Below are positions 54,400-62,889 of a stretch of 64,000 bases of DNA, piece by piece. This stretch comes from Chryseobacterium mulctrae (GTDB taxonomy: Bacteria; Bacteroidota; Bacteroidia; Flavobacteriales; Weeksellaceae), in the NCBI RefSeq assembly GCF_006175945.1, contig NZ_VAJL01000002.1, positions 1 through 64,000 on the forward strand. Direction: 5' to 3'. The notes under the pieces were generated by a model. That model saw only the letters and a list, made by a program, of their open reading frames with translations. It made no database searches and was not told where the DNA came from. Position numbers and translations under genes: made by a program. Numbering within the stretch: position 1 is the first letter of the stretch; every line of letters starts with the position of its first letter.

Positions 54400-54430
54400 A
54401 AGGAGTACTGAATTTCAGCACTCCTTTTTA
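54400..54430 (-). terminator. Terminator downstream of higA
   Basis: AAGGAGTACTGAA and TTCAGCACTCCTT pair with one mismatch. A and T runs flank both sides, so it may work in either direction. Confidence 0.65.
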
Positions 54431-54450
54431 TATTGATAATAATTTAGTAT

Positions 54451-54759
54451 CTAGGCAAATTCGAATTTATCTAATTCAATATGCTTTTCTTCAAACTCTT
54501 TTTCGGCTTCTCTTAGATCGTAAGCAGTTTGTAAGCGAATCCAAAATGCAGCATTACCTCCAAAAACTTTGGAAATTCTTATTGCCATAATGGGAGTAAT
54601 TGCGCTTTTACCGTTAACAATATTAGATAAAGTAGGTCGTGTAATACCTAGAAATTTAGCAGTTCTATCAACTGTTAATTTATTTGGTTTAATAATCTGG
54701 TTCGAAATAATTTCACCAGGATGCGTATTGTGCTTGATAGCACGAACTATAGGTTTCAT
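54451..54759 (-). CDS. higA: HigA-family antitoxin (102 aa)
   Basis: NTHPGEIISNQIIKPNKLT is the HigA start pattern (HPGEIL-like). TAKFLGITRPTLSNIVNGK is the XRE-type HTH. AFWIRLQTAYDL is the conserved HigA tail. It follows the toxin gene by 32 bp, as in HigBA modules where the toxin comes first. It stabilises the plasmid. Confidence 0.9.
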   Translation of the reverse strand: MKPIVRAIKHNTHPGEIISNQIIKPNKLTVDRTAKFLGITRPTLSNIVNGKSAITPIMAIRISKVFGGNAAFWIRLQTAYDLREAEKEFEEKHIELDKFEFA

Positions 54760-54791
54760 ATAATAAAATTCGATTTTTCGGTTCTACAATC

Positions 54792-55076
54792 TTAATGAGT
54801 ATCTAATAGATCTAGATCATAAGCATTTTTACTTTCAAATCTAAAAATGATGCGATAATTACCAGTAACGTCCACAGACCAAAACCCTTTTAATTTCCCC
54901 TTTAATGGATGCAATCGCAGTCCTTTAAAAGGCTCAAAATCTTGAGGAACTTCTTCAACACTATCAATAATATCTAAAATTTCACGTATTCTATCAATCA
55001 TTTCTGAGGGTAATTTACTAGAATCATCTTTCGTCCAGTATTTTTTTAAGCCTTTATGCGTTATAGAATAGATCAT
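54792..55076 (-). CDS. higB: HigB-family toxin (94 aa)
   Basis: KGLKKYWTKDDSSKLPSEMI, FEPFKGLRLHPLKGKLKGFW and VDVTGNYRIIFRFE are hallmarks of HigB/RelE-like mRNA interferases. Product and order (toxin then antitoxin) match higBA. The module seems to be inserted between two conserved backbone blocks that lie adjacent in the captured plasmid (44.08-44.21 kb). Confidence 0.9.
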   Translation of the reverse strand: MIYSITHKGLKKYWTKDDSSKLPSEMIDRIREILDIIDSVEEVPQDFEPFKGLRLHPLKGKLKGFWSVDVTGNYRIIFRFESKNAYDLDLLDTH

Positions 55077-55149
55077 TACTCTTATTAATTGTAAGGTGTA
55101 AAGTTACGCATTACGTTTTAGATATGCAAATTATTATTTATTTTGAAAA

Positions 55150-55222
55150 AATTTCAGTTGTCAATTCCTCAGTCTTCTTGTTTTTTTCAAAACACTTGAC
55201 GTTCGTTGTTCTTTTGTTCAAT
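55150..55222. repeat. Backbone non-coding block, copy 2
   Basis: CAGTCTTCTTG, TTTTTTTCAAAACACTTG and ACGTTCGTTGTTC resemble the 44138-44205 block in order and spacing. Confidence 0.55.
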
Positions 55223-55329
55223 TTTTTAAGATTCGGATATTTACAGAGCAGACGATATCAAAAAAATAAAATAGCATAAACAAGAAAATCCGGAATTACT
55301 TCCAGATTTTTATTTTAAGAAAAAGAACT

Positions 55330-55381
55330 GTTCAGATTTTGTAAATCCTGCCGTTAAGTTGTTCAGATTTTATAAATCCTG
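55330..55381. repeat. Two direct 21-bp repeats
   Basis: GTTCAGATTTTGTAAATCCTG (55330) and GTTCAGATTTTATAAATCCTG (55361) differ by one base and are 31 bp apart. They may be iterons or partition/regulatory sites of the third plasmid. The rest of 55077-55409 holds no gene. Confidence 0.65.
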
Positions 55382-55409
55382 TTCTTTTCTAAAGCAAAGA
55401 TATGTATTA

Positions 55410-55607
55410 TTAATTTAAAGGTTCACCAAATAATAACATATCAACATCATGTCTAATTTTTAGTTCAGACCAGGAAATATTTTTATTGTAGGACAATTTA
55501 TCTATTTTTTCATCTTGCTTTTGAGCAAAATAATGCAATCCTAAAATAGACACAAAGTTTAGGACAAGCAATGCAATGATTAAATTTTGTTTAGATACAT
55601 TTTTCAT
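55410..55607 (-). CDS. Small membrane-anchored protein (65 aa)
   Basis: One membrane segment at residues 8-26 (LIIALLVLNFVSILGLHYF) is followed by a charged tail. It is not recognised. It lies downstream of the parA/parB-like pair on the same strand. Confidence 0.45.
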   Translation of the reverse strand: MKNVSKQNLIIALLVLNFVSILGLHYFAQKQDEKIDKLSYNKNISWSELKIRHDVDMLLFGEPLN

Positions 55608-55656
55608 ATTTATTATTTTTAAAGTTATTTTTATCTAATTCTAATACTCAATTTCA

Positions 55657-55914
55657 TTATTCCAATTCTTTCATTACTTCTTCACGACTTACTTTAAAAT
55701 ATGTTCTTTCAATAGCATTTAGAACAAGAGTTTTAATATCTGTATTTTCTTTAAATGCTTTTTCCCTTAAAAACTCATAGGTATCTAAAGGCATATTCAT
55801 AAGGAATTTTTTTGTCAATGGTTTCTCTTTAACAGGGACGACCATTTGCAAAGGTGTTTTTCTTTCTTTTGTAAGATTTTTTGCAAAATCGCCTAATTTA
55901 GTAGGTTTTCCCAT
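55657..55914 (-). CDS. Ribbon-helix-helix partner of ParA, third plasmid (85 aa)
   Basis: The basic N-terminal tail is followed by KKFLMNMPLDTYEFLREKAF and a helix (DIKTLVLNAIER), a clear ribbon-helix-helix pattern. It follows parA by 29 bp and is the likely centromere-binding protein and autorepressor. TATATACG-type half-sites occur both before parA and in the gap between the two genes. Confidence 0.75.
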   Translation of the reverse strand: MGKPTKLGDFAKNLTKERKTPLQMVVPVKEKPLTKKFLMNMPLDTYEFLREKAFKENTDIKTLVLNAIERTYFKVSREEVMKELE

Positions 55915-55943
55915 AATATATATGTATATACGGATATATGATT

Positions 55944-56522
55944 TTAAATTCTTTCCAATACTTCACGAGTTAGGTTTTCTATCTGAAACTTGGCTTTTTG
56001 GTCTGTAATTTCATTATTTATTGCAGAACGAGTAAAAGCTACCAAGTCGGAAATGTAATTTTTTGCAATTGGGATTTTATGCTTTTCCATTGCTTCGTGC
56101 ATTTCACCGGTTAATGTGGTATTTGGTTTTACCATATTAAAAACAATTAACGCCTTTTTTTCGCTCTTTGAATCTTTAATAATACTTATTGTGTCTTCTA
56201 TTGCTAAGAGGTCATAAATTCCGGTTTTTGTAGGTATTACAATAACATTTGCCAACTTAGCCAATTCAGGAAGTTTCTCATTAAGATAGGGCGGAGTGTC
56301 AATAAAAATAAAATCGAAGTCTGATTTTAAGACATCATTCATTTCATCTGCAGAAAAAACTGGAATATCTGATGCCGTTCGGGAACGCCATAAAGAACCC
56401 TGTAAATCCAAATCTATAATGCAGACTTTAACCTCATTATTTAACGCTAAAGCCATATTAAAAGTCAGGGTAGACTTTCCTACACCTCCTTTTTGGTGCG
56501 TTGTTAAAATGATTTTTGCCAT
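55944..56522 (-). CDS. parA: Short ParA-family partition ATPase, third plasmid (192 aa)
   Basis: QKGGVGKSTLTFNMA is the deviant Walker A (residues 9-17), with VCIIDLDLQGS and FIFIDTPPYL following. At 192 residues it is a type Ib ParA that lacks a DNA-binding N-terminus and uses an RHH partner, found next to it. It is the second partition system in the window and may still stabilise the fused plasmid. Confidence 0.9.
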   Translation of the reverse strand: MAKIILTTHQKGGVGKSTLTFNMALALNNEVKVCIIDLDLQGSLWRSRTASDIPVFSADEMNDVLKSDFDFIFIDTPPYLNEKLPELAKLANVIVIPTKTGIYDLLAIEDTISIIKDSKSEKKALIVFNMVKPNTTLTGEMHEAMEKHKIPIAKNYISDLVAFTRSAINNEITDQKAKFQIENLTREVLERI

Positions 56523-56526
56523 ATTA

Positions 56527-56556
56527 TATATACGTATGTGTGTATTTACGTATATA
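56527..56556. promoter_or_regulatory. Operator or centromere site before parA
   Basis: TATATACGTA and TACGTATATA are perfect 10-bp inverted arms around a 10-bp spacer, 5 bp upstream of the parA start. A further half-site (TATATACGGATATAT) lies at 55925-55939. Confidence 0.7.
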
Positions 56557-56628
56557 CAAAAATATGCAAAAAAAATTAATTTATTTGTTATTCAATTAGA
56601 TATATAATTTTTGGTTGTGATTTGGCAA

Positions 56629-56660
56629 AATGGTGCGAGGAATTGTACCATTTTTTTATT
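56629..56660. terminator. Hairpin with T run
   Basis: AATGGT pairs with ACCATT around a 12-base loop, followed by TTTTTATTTTATT. It would stop plus-strand transcription. The stretch 56557-56868 otherwise contains only the palindromic element. Confidence 0.45.
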
Positions 56661-56779
56661 TTATTCTCAGTTTGATACCCCTACAGAATGAAAAAAGACA
56701 GCTAAAAAACCGTCTTTAAAAAACACAAAATGATGAAAATTGCATTTCTGCAACTCTGCAATATAAATATATTCTTTTT

Positions 56780-56852
56780 TCCGAATGTATGTTGAGAGAA
56801 TTTATAATTCTCCTCAACATACATGAGTAGGCGAAGCCGATTTATGCGCAAT
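56780..56852. repeat. 72-bp palindromic element, copy 2 (inverted)
   Basis: This is the reverse complement of the 42795-42866 element with one extra base in one palindrome arm (TGAGGAGAATT instead of TGAGAGAATT). It includes the GGCTTCGCC and TGCGCA flank. Confidence 0.9.
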
Positions 56853-56868
56853 CAAAAAAAACATTGCT

Positions 56869-57216
56869 TTAGAGGTCTTTAAACTTCCGGTACTGCTCAA
56901 TTCCCATTTTTTCTATTACAAAATCTTCCATCCCGATATCTCTTTTTTCTCTAACATATCGGGTAAAGGATAAAATACTTTTACAGGCTTCATATCCTTT
57001 GGACTGCATATCTTTTCTAATGTTTTCTTGCAGACCCTCTAACCATTCTGTATAATCTTCCAAAGTAGGTTCTATGGGTAGATGATGATAGAGATAGCTT
57101 GCATTACCGTAAGAAAACAGCAAAGAATGATACTCTTTGTCTTGTTCTGCAAGGTTACTAATGAAATTTTCCTGCGCTGTATTGTATTTTTCTAAAGGAT
57201 GTTTTACGGTTATCAT
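56869..57216 (-). CDS. Hypothetical plasmid protein (115 aa)
   Basis: This is a soluble helical protein (EKYNTAQENFISNLAEQDKE) with no recognised motif. It starts 18 bp after the nuclease-like gene upstream on the same strand, so the two are probably co-transcribed. Confidence 0.5.
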   Translation of the reverse strand: MITVKHPLEKYNTAQENFISNLAEQDKEYHSLLFSYGNASYLYHHLPIEPTLEDYTEWLEGLQENIRKDMQSKGYEACKSILSFTRYVREKRDIGMEDFVIEKMGIEQYRKFKDL

Positions 57217-57234
57217 TTGATAAAGATATAATAT

Positions 57235-58839
57235 TTATGGTTTGGAGCTTAAACCTGTTATAGTCGAAAAAACAATTCTTCCCTTTTTTTCTTTGTGTTT
57301 TCTCCTTCTCCATACAATAATTGGAGTATAGAAAATTTTATATAAAAAATTATTTTCTTTTTTTCTGTCAATTTCTTTTATAGCAGTTGAAATAAAATTT
57401 TCAATGTTTTTATAATCATAGTACGCAATTCGCAAAAGATTAATTTTCTTTTTTTTACAATAATTGTTCTTTTTTAAATCACTTGAAATTGTTTCCAAAA
57501 ATTTCTCTAAGCCTTTAAAGTGATTGACAGCTTCAAAATGTTGTAAACCGTCAAATTCAATGCATAAATTATATTTTGGAAGATAAAAATCATAAGCTAA
57601 ACTTTGTATATTTTTCAAGTTTGGAAATGTTTTTTCTTTGCTGAATTGCAGTTTATGAAGAAGCAAATATCTCTCTACTTTTTTCGCTCCTTTTGATTCT
57701 CCTGGTTTACATTTAGGGCAAGTAGCAGTAGATTCTTTTATATGTTGTTTATAATGCCAACTAGGAGTATTACAATTTTTGCAAATTAGATTAAATTTTA
57801 TTTTTCCCCTTCTGTCTCTACCAATTCTATTATTATATTCAAATTCATCTTCCAAATTTGCAGAAAAAATTAATTGTCTAATTTCGGATATATAATCTTC
57901 TGCAGTTTTTCTATATTTTCTTTTTTTATTACAATGATTACATCCTCTCTGGATTCCTATATTGGTTGCTGATTGTATGAAAGGCTCAGTATGGTCTAAG
58001 ATATTGCAACCTAATTTTACTAAATTATTTCCAAAATCATCTTGCAGTATCTTTCCTTTTTTATCTTTTAAAAAATCAATGATGTAGTAATTTTCGCTAA
58101 TAATTTTATCATTAGAGCTTTTGATAATCGTTTTTAAATCCTCAATACACAAAGATCTAATTTCACTTCTTATCTCAGAAAGACATCCCGAGCAATTATA
58201 AGATTTATCTGATTTACTATTTGCACTTATAGAAAATACAGGATTTTTACCGTTTTCATCTTTATGTTTCAAGCATTCTACTTTTACCATTTTTTTATTT
58301 TCTTCATTAAAAAAAACTTTTAATGGTTTATAAAAAAACTCTCCTGCAATAAATTTTTTTGTAAGATCGTTGAATGTATTTTCTATATTAATTTTCCTTT
58401 TCTCTTCATGTTTTTTTTCTTTTTTCTCTTCCCTGCATTTTTTACAATCAGGTGTATATCCATGAAAATGACCATTTAGTGTCTGAGTTATATTTGTTTC
58501 TTGATGAAGAGTACAATCTAAAGTAATAACGTTATTTTCAAAGCCTTTAATATTATAAATATCTCCAAAGAGTGTTATAGATTTTTGTTGAATACTATCG
58601 ACTGTATATTTACTATTGGATTCCGAAAAACAACCGGAACAATCAGAGGGCTTAGCCTTATAATCTAAATTAGTATTTACTAGATTACCATGTTTATTAC
58701 AAAAGGCAACTACTTTTCTCCTATAATATTTGTCGGGTTCCCCCACATGTAAAATAGTATAGGCTCCAACACCATGATGCAGATCATACATTTTTTGTAC
58801 ATACTCTTTATTTGTTTTATGTTCTTTGTGTTTTCCCAT
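57235..58839 (-). CDS. Repeated zinc-ribbon protein with C-terminal PD-(D/E)XK-like nuclease domain (534 aa)
   Basis: Five or so CxxC units are spread through residues 50-400 (CSGC, CKKC, CSGC, CNHC, CPKC), each near the end of a beta-rich segment, giving a chain of zinc ribbons. The last 140 residues hold a Vsr/DUF559-like nuclease pattern: GAKKVERYLLLHKL, YDFYLPKYNLCIEFDGLQHF with the catalytic Asp and Glu, then LLRIAYYDY. Such proteins are phage or plasmid endonucleases of homing or defence type. The start follows a good Met near the remnant of the accessory gene. Confidence 0.65.
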   Translation of the reverse strand: MGKHKEHKTNKEYVQKMYDLHHGVGAYTILHVGEPDKYYRRKVVAFCNKHGNLVNTNLDYKAKPSDCSGCFSESNSKYTVDSIQQKSITLFGDIYNIKGFENNVITLDCTLHQETNITQTLNGHFHGYTPDCKKCREEKKEKKHEEKRKINIENTFNDLTKKFIAGEFFYKPLKVFFNEENKKMVKVECLKHKDENGKNPVFSISANSKSDKSYNCSGCLSEIRSEIRSLCIEDLKTIIKSSNDKIISENYYIIDFLKDKKGKILQDDFGNNLVKLGCNILDHTEPFIQSATNIGIQRGCNHCNKKRKYRKTAEDYISEIRQLIFSANLEDEFEYNNRIGRDRRGKIKFNLICKNCNTPSWHYKQHIKESTATCPKCKPGESKGAKKVERYLLLHKLQFSKEKTFPNLKNIQSLAYDFYLPKYNLCIEFDGLQHFEAVNHFKGLEKFLETISSDLKKNNYCKKKKINLLRIAYYDYKNIENFISTAIKEIDRKKENNFLYKIFYTPIIVWRRRKHKEKKGRIVFSTITGLSSKP

Positions 58840-58856
58840 GTGGTATTATATATTGA

Positions 58857-58890
58857 TCCAATCCTTTTTCTTTGGCTTCAATGAAGTTGT
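58857..58890 (-). pseudogene. Remnant of the RepB-linked accessory gene
   Basis: On the minus strand it reads NFIEAKEKGLDQ, matching the C-terminus of the 44210-44686 protein (NFIEAKEKGLDKD). It lies 15 bp after the repB2 stop codon. Most of the gene has been deleted, and the nuclease-like gene follows directly. Confidence 0.65.
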
Positions 58891-58904
58891 ATAATTTTTA
58901 AGGT

Positions 58905-59317
58905 TTAATTTTTTACAGGTAATATTCCTTTTTTCTGATAAACACCCACCAAGTAGCCGACAGAATTTTCAATTTTCAGTTTTCTCTGTCTTATTTTCTC
59001 ATTCAACTCTGTAATTAAGATGTCAAAATTGGATTCTTTTTCTTTTCCGGCAATCAACTCTGCTTGTATTTGAGAAAACCCGTAAACGACCAGTTTTGAT
59101 ATGTATTTTTGATTATCTATGCTTTCTTCAAAATTTATTATCAGCTGTTGAGCCATTTTAGCGTTAACATAGATTTCAACCCATCGAAAAGAACGCCCCT
59201 GTTTTATCAATTTATAATCAAAATAAATGTCGCTTTCTTCATTGATTTGTTTTTTAGCAATATCCAAAACATTTTTTCTAAAAGCAGATATTTCTTCAAA
59301 CTGTTCTTTCCCTTTTT
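58905..59317 (-). pseudogene. repB: repB2, 3' part, cut by the element A-type transposon end
   Basis: About 137 C-terminal residues of a second RepB remain (KKGKEQFEEISAFRKNVLDIAKK onward in parts). It is closely similar to the captured-plasmid RepB (ELIAGKEKESNFDILITELN identical but for one residue). The 5' part is absent from the window, and the TTTTT flank has no partner. It is inactive as an initiator. Confidence 0.85.
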
Positions 59318-60864
59318 GGGGTCAGTCGACGAAAAGTAAAAAAAACAGGGTTAAGGATAAAATCTATCATATTTTTTGCTTTGAATAGATTTTATATATT
59401 AATCAGAAATTTTTGTTAATACCTAACACTATATGGCGTGGCAACAGTCTTTGTGTGTATAAACTCTCACTTATATTATTTATTGAGTATCTCTGAATAC
59501 TGTTTGAATTTAAAAGATTATTGCCCTGAATAAAAATACTCATATTATACTTCTTTAAAGTATAGTTCGCTTTAATATCCCAAAACTGAGTAGTTTTTTG
59601 AGCTGTATTTCCAAATTTATAATATTCTACAAGAGACTCAATCCTAAACTGTGAATTTATAGTAAAATAAAGGTTCAAAAAACCTTTTTGATCTATGTAT
59701 TTGTTAGAATTCACTTTCGAAGAAATAGTATTGAATGCCCATTCATAACCGCATTCATAATTAATAAATTTTGTCCAGCCTGATTTCATTTCAAAAGCTG
59801 CCTTCCAATTGATAAATTTAGTTTTTATTAAAGGTTGATTATTTACACTATTTTCATAGCCCGATTGCATATAAGAGCTTAAAATACTCAATCTTGATCT
59901 TATAGGCTTTAAGTATTTTCTTAATTCTAAGCTTGCAGATAAATTGCTATTATTCTTTACCAAAATTGTTTGATTAAAAGTGTAATTAGGATTTACAATC
60001 ATATTATTAGACAAATAATCTCCACTTTTGAAAAAATTAATATTGAAATTAAGATATTGAGACATTTGCTCTCCCACGTTGTAGCTAAATCCTAAATTAC
60101 AATCTTGCAAAACAGCAAAATTTACATTGCTCTGTTTAAAGTTTCTGTTTCCCTGATAGATATAGTTAGTATAAACATCGTTGATACTGACTGTGGAAAA
60201 TTTCCTTCCTGCATTCAAATTAAAATTTCCTATTTTTCTGTTTTGGTAACCAATATTTGCTAACGGAGAAACATAGAAACCATTCTGTTTATTTTGATTT
60301 AAATCAGAATGAATCATTTGATTTAAAATGGTAAAACCATAGCTCCAATTTTTTACTTTTTTGTTATATTTAATCTGAGCAAAAACATTATTCTGAACAT
60401 AATCTGTATGATTAATAAACTCTGATTTATCAAAACTTATCGCTTCATTATTTGAATTAAAAATATGAAGGTTTGAGCTTAAAAAATCTTTTCTGAACTC
60501 GTTTCCTAACTGTAATTCCAGGCTGTGTTCTTCTGCATACTTTTTAAGATAAGAAAGTTTTAATCCCCCAAAATTCATTTTAGAATCAATAATCTGATTT
60601 ATTTTTTGAGCATCAGGATTGTTTAGTATTTGAGAAAAAACATCATTTTCATCAGTAAAATCATATGGGCGGTTTTGAAAAATATATCGTGCTACTGCTA
60701 CTAAAGCTTTGGATGAATCTATTTTCTTAGTGTAAGTCAATCTATTTTCGTTGGCAAAAAGTTCATTCTTTCCAATTTGATTATTCAACTGTTCATTAAA
60801 AAGAAAAATATTATTATTATTTTCATTTAAGGATGAAACTTTATTATAGAATTGTAAGTTTGAG
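59318..60864. mobile_element. Deleted copy of the element A right end
   Basis: These 1547 bp are the reverse complement of 38229-39775: the element A-type inverted repeat plus the 3' part of the receptor gene. The copy stops exactly at the IS3-family element at 60865. It has no transposase of its own. Confidence 0.9.
59403..60864 (-). pseudogene. Outer-membrane receptor, 5'-truncated copy
   Basis: This corresponds to the last 487 residues of the 37039-39690 receptor, identical over the 461 residues from the first internal Met. It lacks the signal peptide and plug, so it cannot be exported. Its start was removed at the IS3 boundary. Confidence 0.9.
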
Positions 60865-60922
60865 TGTACGTCTTCAAACTAACTTGGACATTTTGGAATA
60901 AATCCTTAAGGAGTATTTAGGG

Positions 60923-61930
60923 TTATAAATTTATAAATTTCTGTTGAAAATACAACTGTCTTCTTTTTCGGATTGAATCCGATTTTATTTGTCTTCTTTT
61001 TTCCAAAATTTGCTCAGATCTTCCGAAGTACACATCTGCTGGAGGAAGGTTTTTCAAAGATTCGTGATATCGCTTGTTATTGTAGTTTTCTACGAATTTT
61101 TCTAAAGCTTCCACAAGTTCTTCAGGATGATAGAAGTGATTGAGTTTTACCACATTTTTCATCGTTCTGTGGTATCGTTCTATTTTCCCTTGGGTTTGCG
61201 GATGCATCGGCTTTCCGTGAACCTGCTTCATCTTCAAATCGTCTTTCAGGTAGGTTCTGAGTTCGTTTGATATGTAGCAGGAACCATTGTCTGAGAGTAA
61301 TTTCGGTTTGGCTTTAGACTTTAATTTTGCTTTTTCAATCGCTGTATTTACTGTTCTTTTCACATCTTCAGCCTTCATCGAATCACAGAGTTCCCAGTGG
61401 ATGATATACCTGCTGTAGTCGTCTAAAACAGTGCTCAGATAGTACCAACCCCAACCAATCACTTTAAAATAAGTGAAATCTGTTTGCCACATTTGATGCA
61501 CAAATTCTGTCTTATCCTTAAATTCATTTGCTGCTGAAAGTAAAAAATGATTCGGTGCAGGGATTAAATCCCGTTGCTTCAAAATCCTGTAAACACTGGA
61601 TTCTGAGATGAAAATACCTTGTTCATCGGTAATTTTGTGCGCCAGTTCTCTTGAGGAAAGTTCTGTATGTTCCAAAGCGATTTCTACTACCAAATCTTTT
61701 TGTTCTTCCGGAATGCTATTCCATTGTCTTTTAGATGTTCTTTTGGACGTTTCCAAGCCATCGTAGCCGTTTTCAAGGTATTTCTGATACCACTTATAGA
61801 AAGTACTTCTTGCAATCCCAAAGCTTTCCAAGGTTCGTTTTACACCAATTTCACTCGTAGTAACTTCTTGAATAATTTCGTATTTCTCACTTGCTGATAA
61901 TCTCATAAACTTTCTGTATTTATGGGTCAA
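60923..61930 (-). CDS. IS3-family transposase OrfB
   Basis: The catalytic DDE set is WQTDFTYF, LLSDNGSCY and GKIERYHRT, with the HTH_21-like SSRELAHKITDEQGI segment ahead of it. An initiation ATG is at 61906 (MRLSASEKY). The frame is -1 relative to OrfA and overlaps it, as for IS3 elements that make an OrfAB fusion by frameshifting. Confidence 0.92.
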   Translation of the reverse strand: MTHKYRKFMRLSASEKYEIIQEVTTSEIGVKRTLESFGIARSTFYKWYQKYLENGYDGLETSKRTSKRQWNSIPEEQKDLVVEIALEHTELSSRELAHKITDEQGIFISESSVYRILKQRDLIPAPNHFLLSAANEFKDKTEFVHQMWQTDFTYFKVIGWGWYYLSTVLDDYSRYIIHWELCDSMKAEDVKRTVNTAIEKAKLKSKAKPKLLSDNGSCYISNELRTYLKDDLKMKQVHGKPMHPQTQGKIERYHRTMKNVVKLNHFYHPEELVEALEKFVENYNNKRYHESLKNLPPADVYFGRSEQILEKRRQIKSDSIRKRRQLYFQQKFINL

Positions 61931-62310
61931 TCCAGCATGTCTAAGCTTTTTTTTACAATGTCATAGCGCAGAACCAAATCGGCAACCATTTCCTTCAGTC
62001 GGGCATTCTCTTTCTTCAAATCCGACACTTCATCACTCGTGGCTTCTCTAATGACATCGCCGTTGAGTCGTTTTTTACCGGCTTCCATAAATTCTTTGTT
62101 CCAGGAATAAAACTGAGATTGGGCAATATTATGCTGTCGGCATAGTTCCGCTACAGAAGTTTCTGCACGAAGCCCTTCCATTACGATTAAAATTTTCTGC
62201 TCGGCTGTAAAGATCCTCCTTGTATTTTTACGGATGTCTTTTATGAATTTTTCGGAACTTTTCTTTTTAGGTGTTTCCATAATTAAATGTAATTCTTTTT
62301 TTGAAAACAC
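61927..62310 (-). CDS. IS3-family transposase OrfA
   Basis: The 127-residue protein likely starts at METPKKKSSE (62280). The HTH segment is TSVAELCRQHNIAQSQFYSW, followed by a leucine-zipper-like region (DLKKENARLKEMVADL). It binds the IS ends and forms OrfAB with the next frame. Confidence 0.9.
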   Translation of the reverse strand: MFSKKELHLIMETPKKKSSEKFIKDIRKNTRRIFTAEQKILIVMEGLRAETSVAELCRQHNIAQSQFYSWNKEFMEAGKKRLNGDVIREATSDEVSDLKKENARLKEMVADLVLRYDIVKKSLDMLD

Positions 62311-62415
62311 TCCTTAACTTTTATACTATATAGTGTCTACTTTTTGCTGACGATTTACAGGAAATTAAAAAACAAAATTATAACAATATAACAATTAATT
62401 AAATCATATAATATT

Positions 62416-62649
62416 ATGAAAAAGGCTACAATTATTATCATCGGAATATTTGCAACAGCAATTCTATTAAGCCTTGAATTTTATATAGGCTATGAAATGG
62501 GTTACCAACATCATAAAGATGAAGCAAACGGAAGAGCCAAAGAAATGATTCTTAACGATGAAATTCCTAACTATTATATGGTCGTTGGAACTTTGGATTT
62601 TATCATCAATAATAAATCCGGAGAATTGGAAGAAACTTTAAAAAAATAA
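62416..62649 (+). CDS. Small membrane-anchored hypothetical protein, overlap copy
   Basis: Identical to 1057-1290. It is the same gene of the circular plasmid seen a second time. Confidence 0.6.
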   Translation: MKKATIIIIGIFATAILLSLEFYIGYEMGYQHHKDEANGRAKEMILNDEIPNYYMVVGTLDFIINNKSGELEETLKK

Positions 62650-62651
62650 TT

Positions 62652-62852
62652 ATGAAAAAGTTAATTTTCAAAATAAAATCTTTTTTTGTAATTACTTACA
62701 GCAGATCCTTTAAAGATTTTGAAAAGGAGTATTTTCAAAAAAGCACCGAACTATTTTTTATTGACGGAGAAAGAAAATTTTCTGAAAAAGAAAAATATTA
62801 TCTGGAGATAATCAACACTTGTTTTAACCCAAAAGTTTTAAAACAGAACTAA
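62652..62852 (+). CDS. Hypothetical protein (66 aa), overlap copy
   Basis: Identical to 1293-1493; same gene seen twice. Confidence 0.5.
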   Translation: MKKLIFKIKSFFVITYSRSFKDFEKEYFQKSTELFFIDGERKFSEKEKYYLEIINTCFNPKVLKQN

Positions 62853-62889
62853 TCAAAAATCATTAATTTAATCTTTTAAAATCAATATC

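Larger units (their letters stand above)
53965..54450. other. Regulatory gap with conserved element and terminator
   Basis: There is no credible gene. It holds the peptide-operon element copy 2 (54094-54140) and a terminator at 54400-54430 (AGGAGT...ACTCCT plus T run) for the higBA side. Confidence 0.5.
60865..62359 (-). mobile_element. IS3-family insertion sequence (about 1.5 kb)
   Basis: The ends are TGTACGTCTTCAAACTAACT (60865) and, inverted, TGTAAATCGTCAGCAAAAAG (62359), with 17 of the first 26 positions matching. OrfA and OrfB lie inside in the usual order. No target duplication is visible (GAG against GGA). This fits an IS-mediated deletion that removed the rest of the element A copy. 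Confidence 0.8.
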
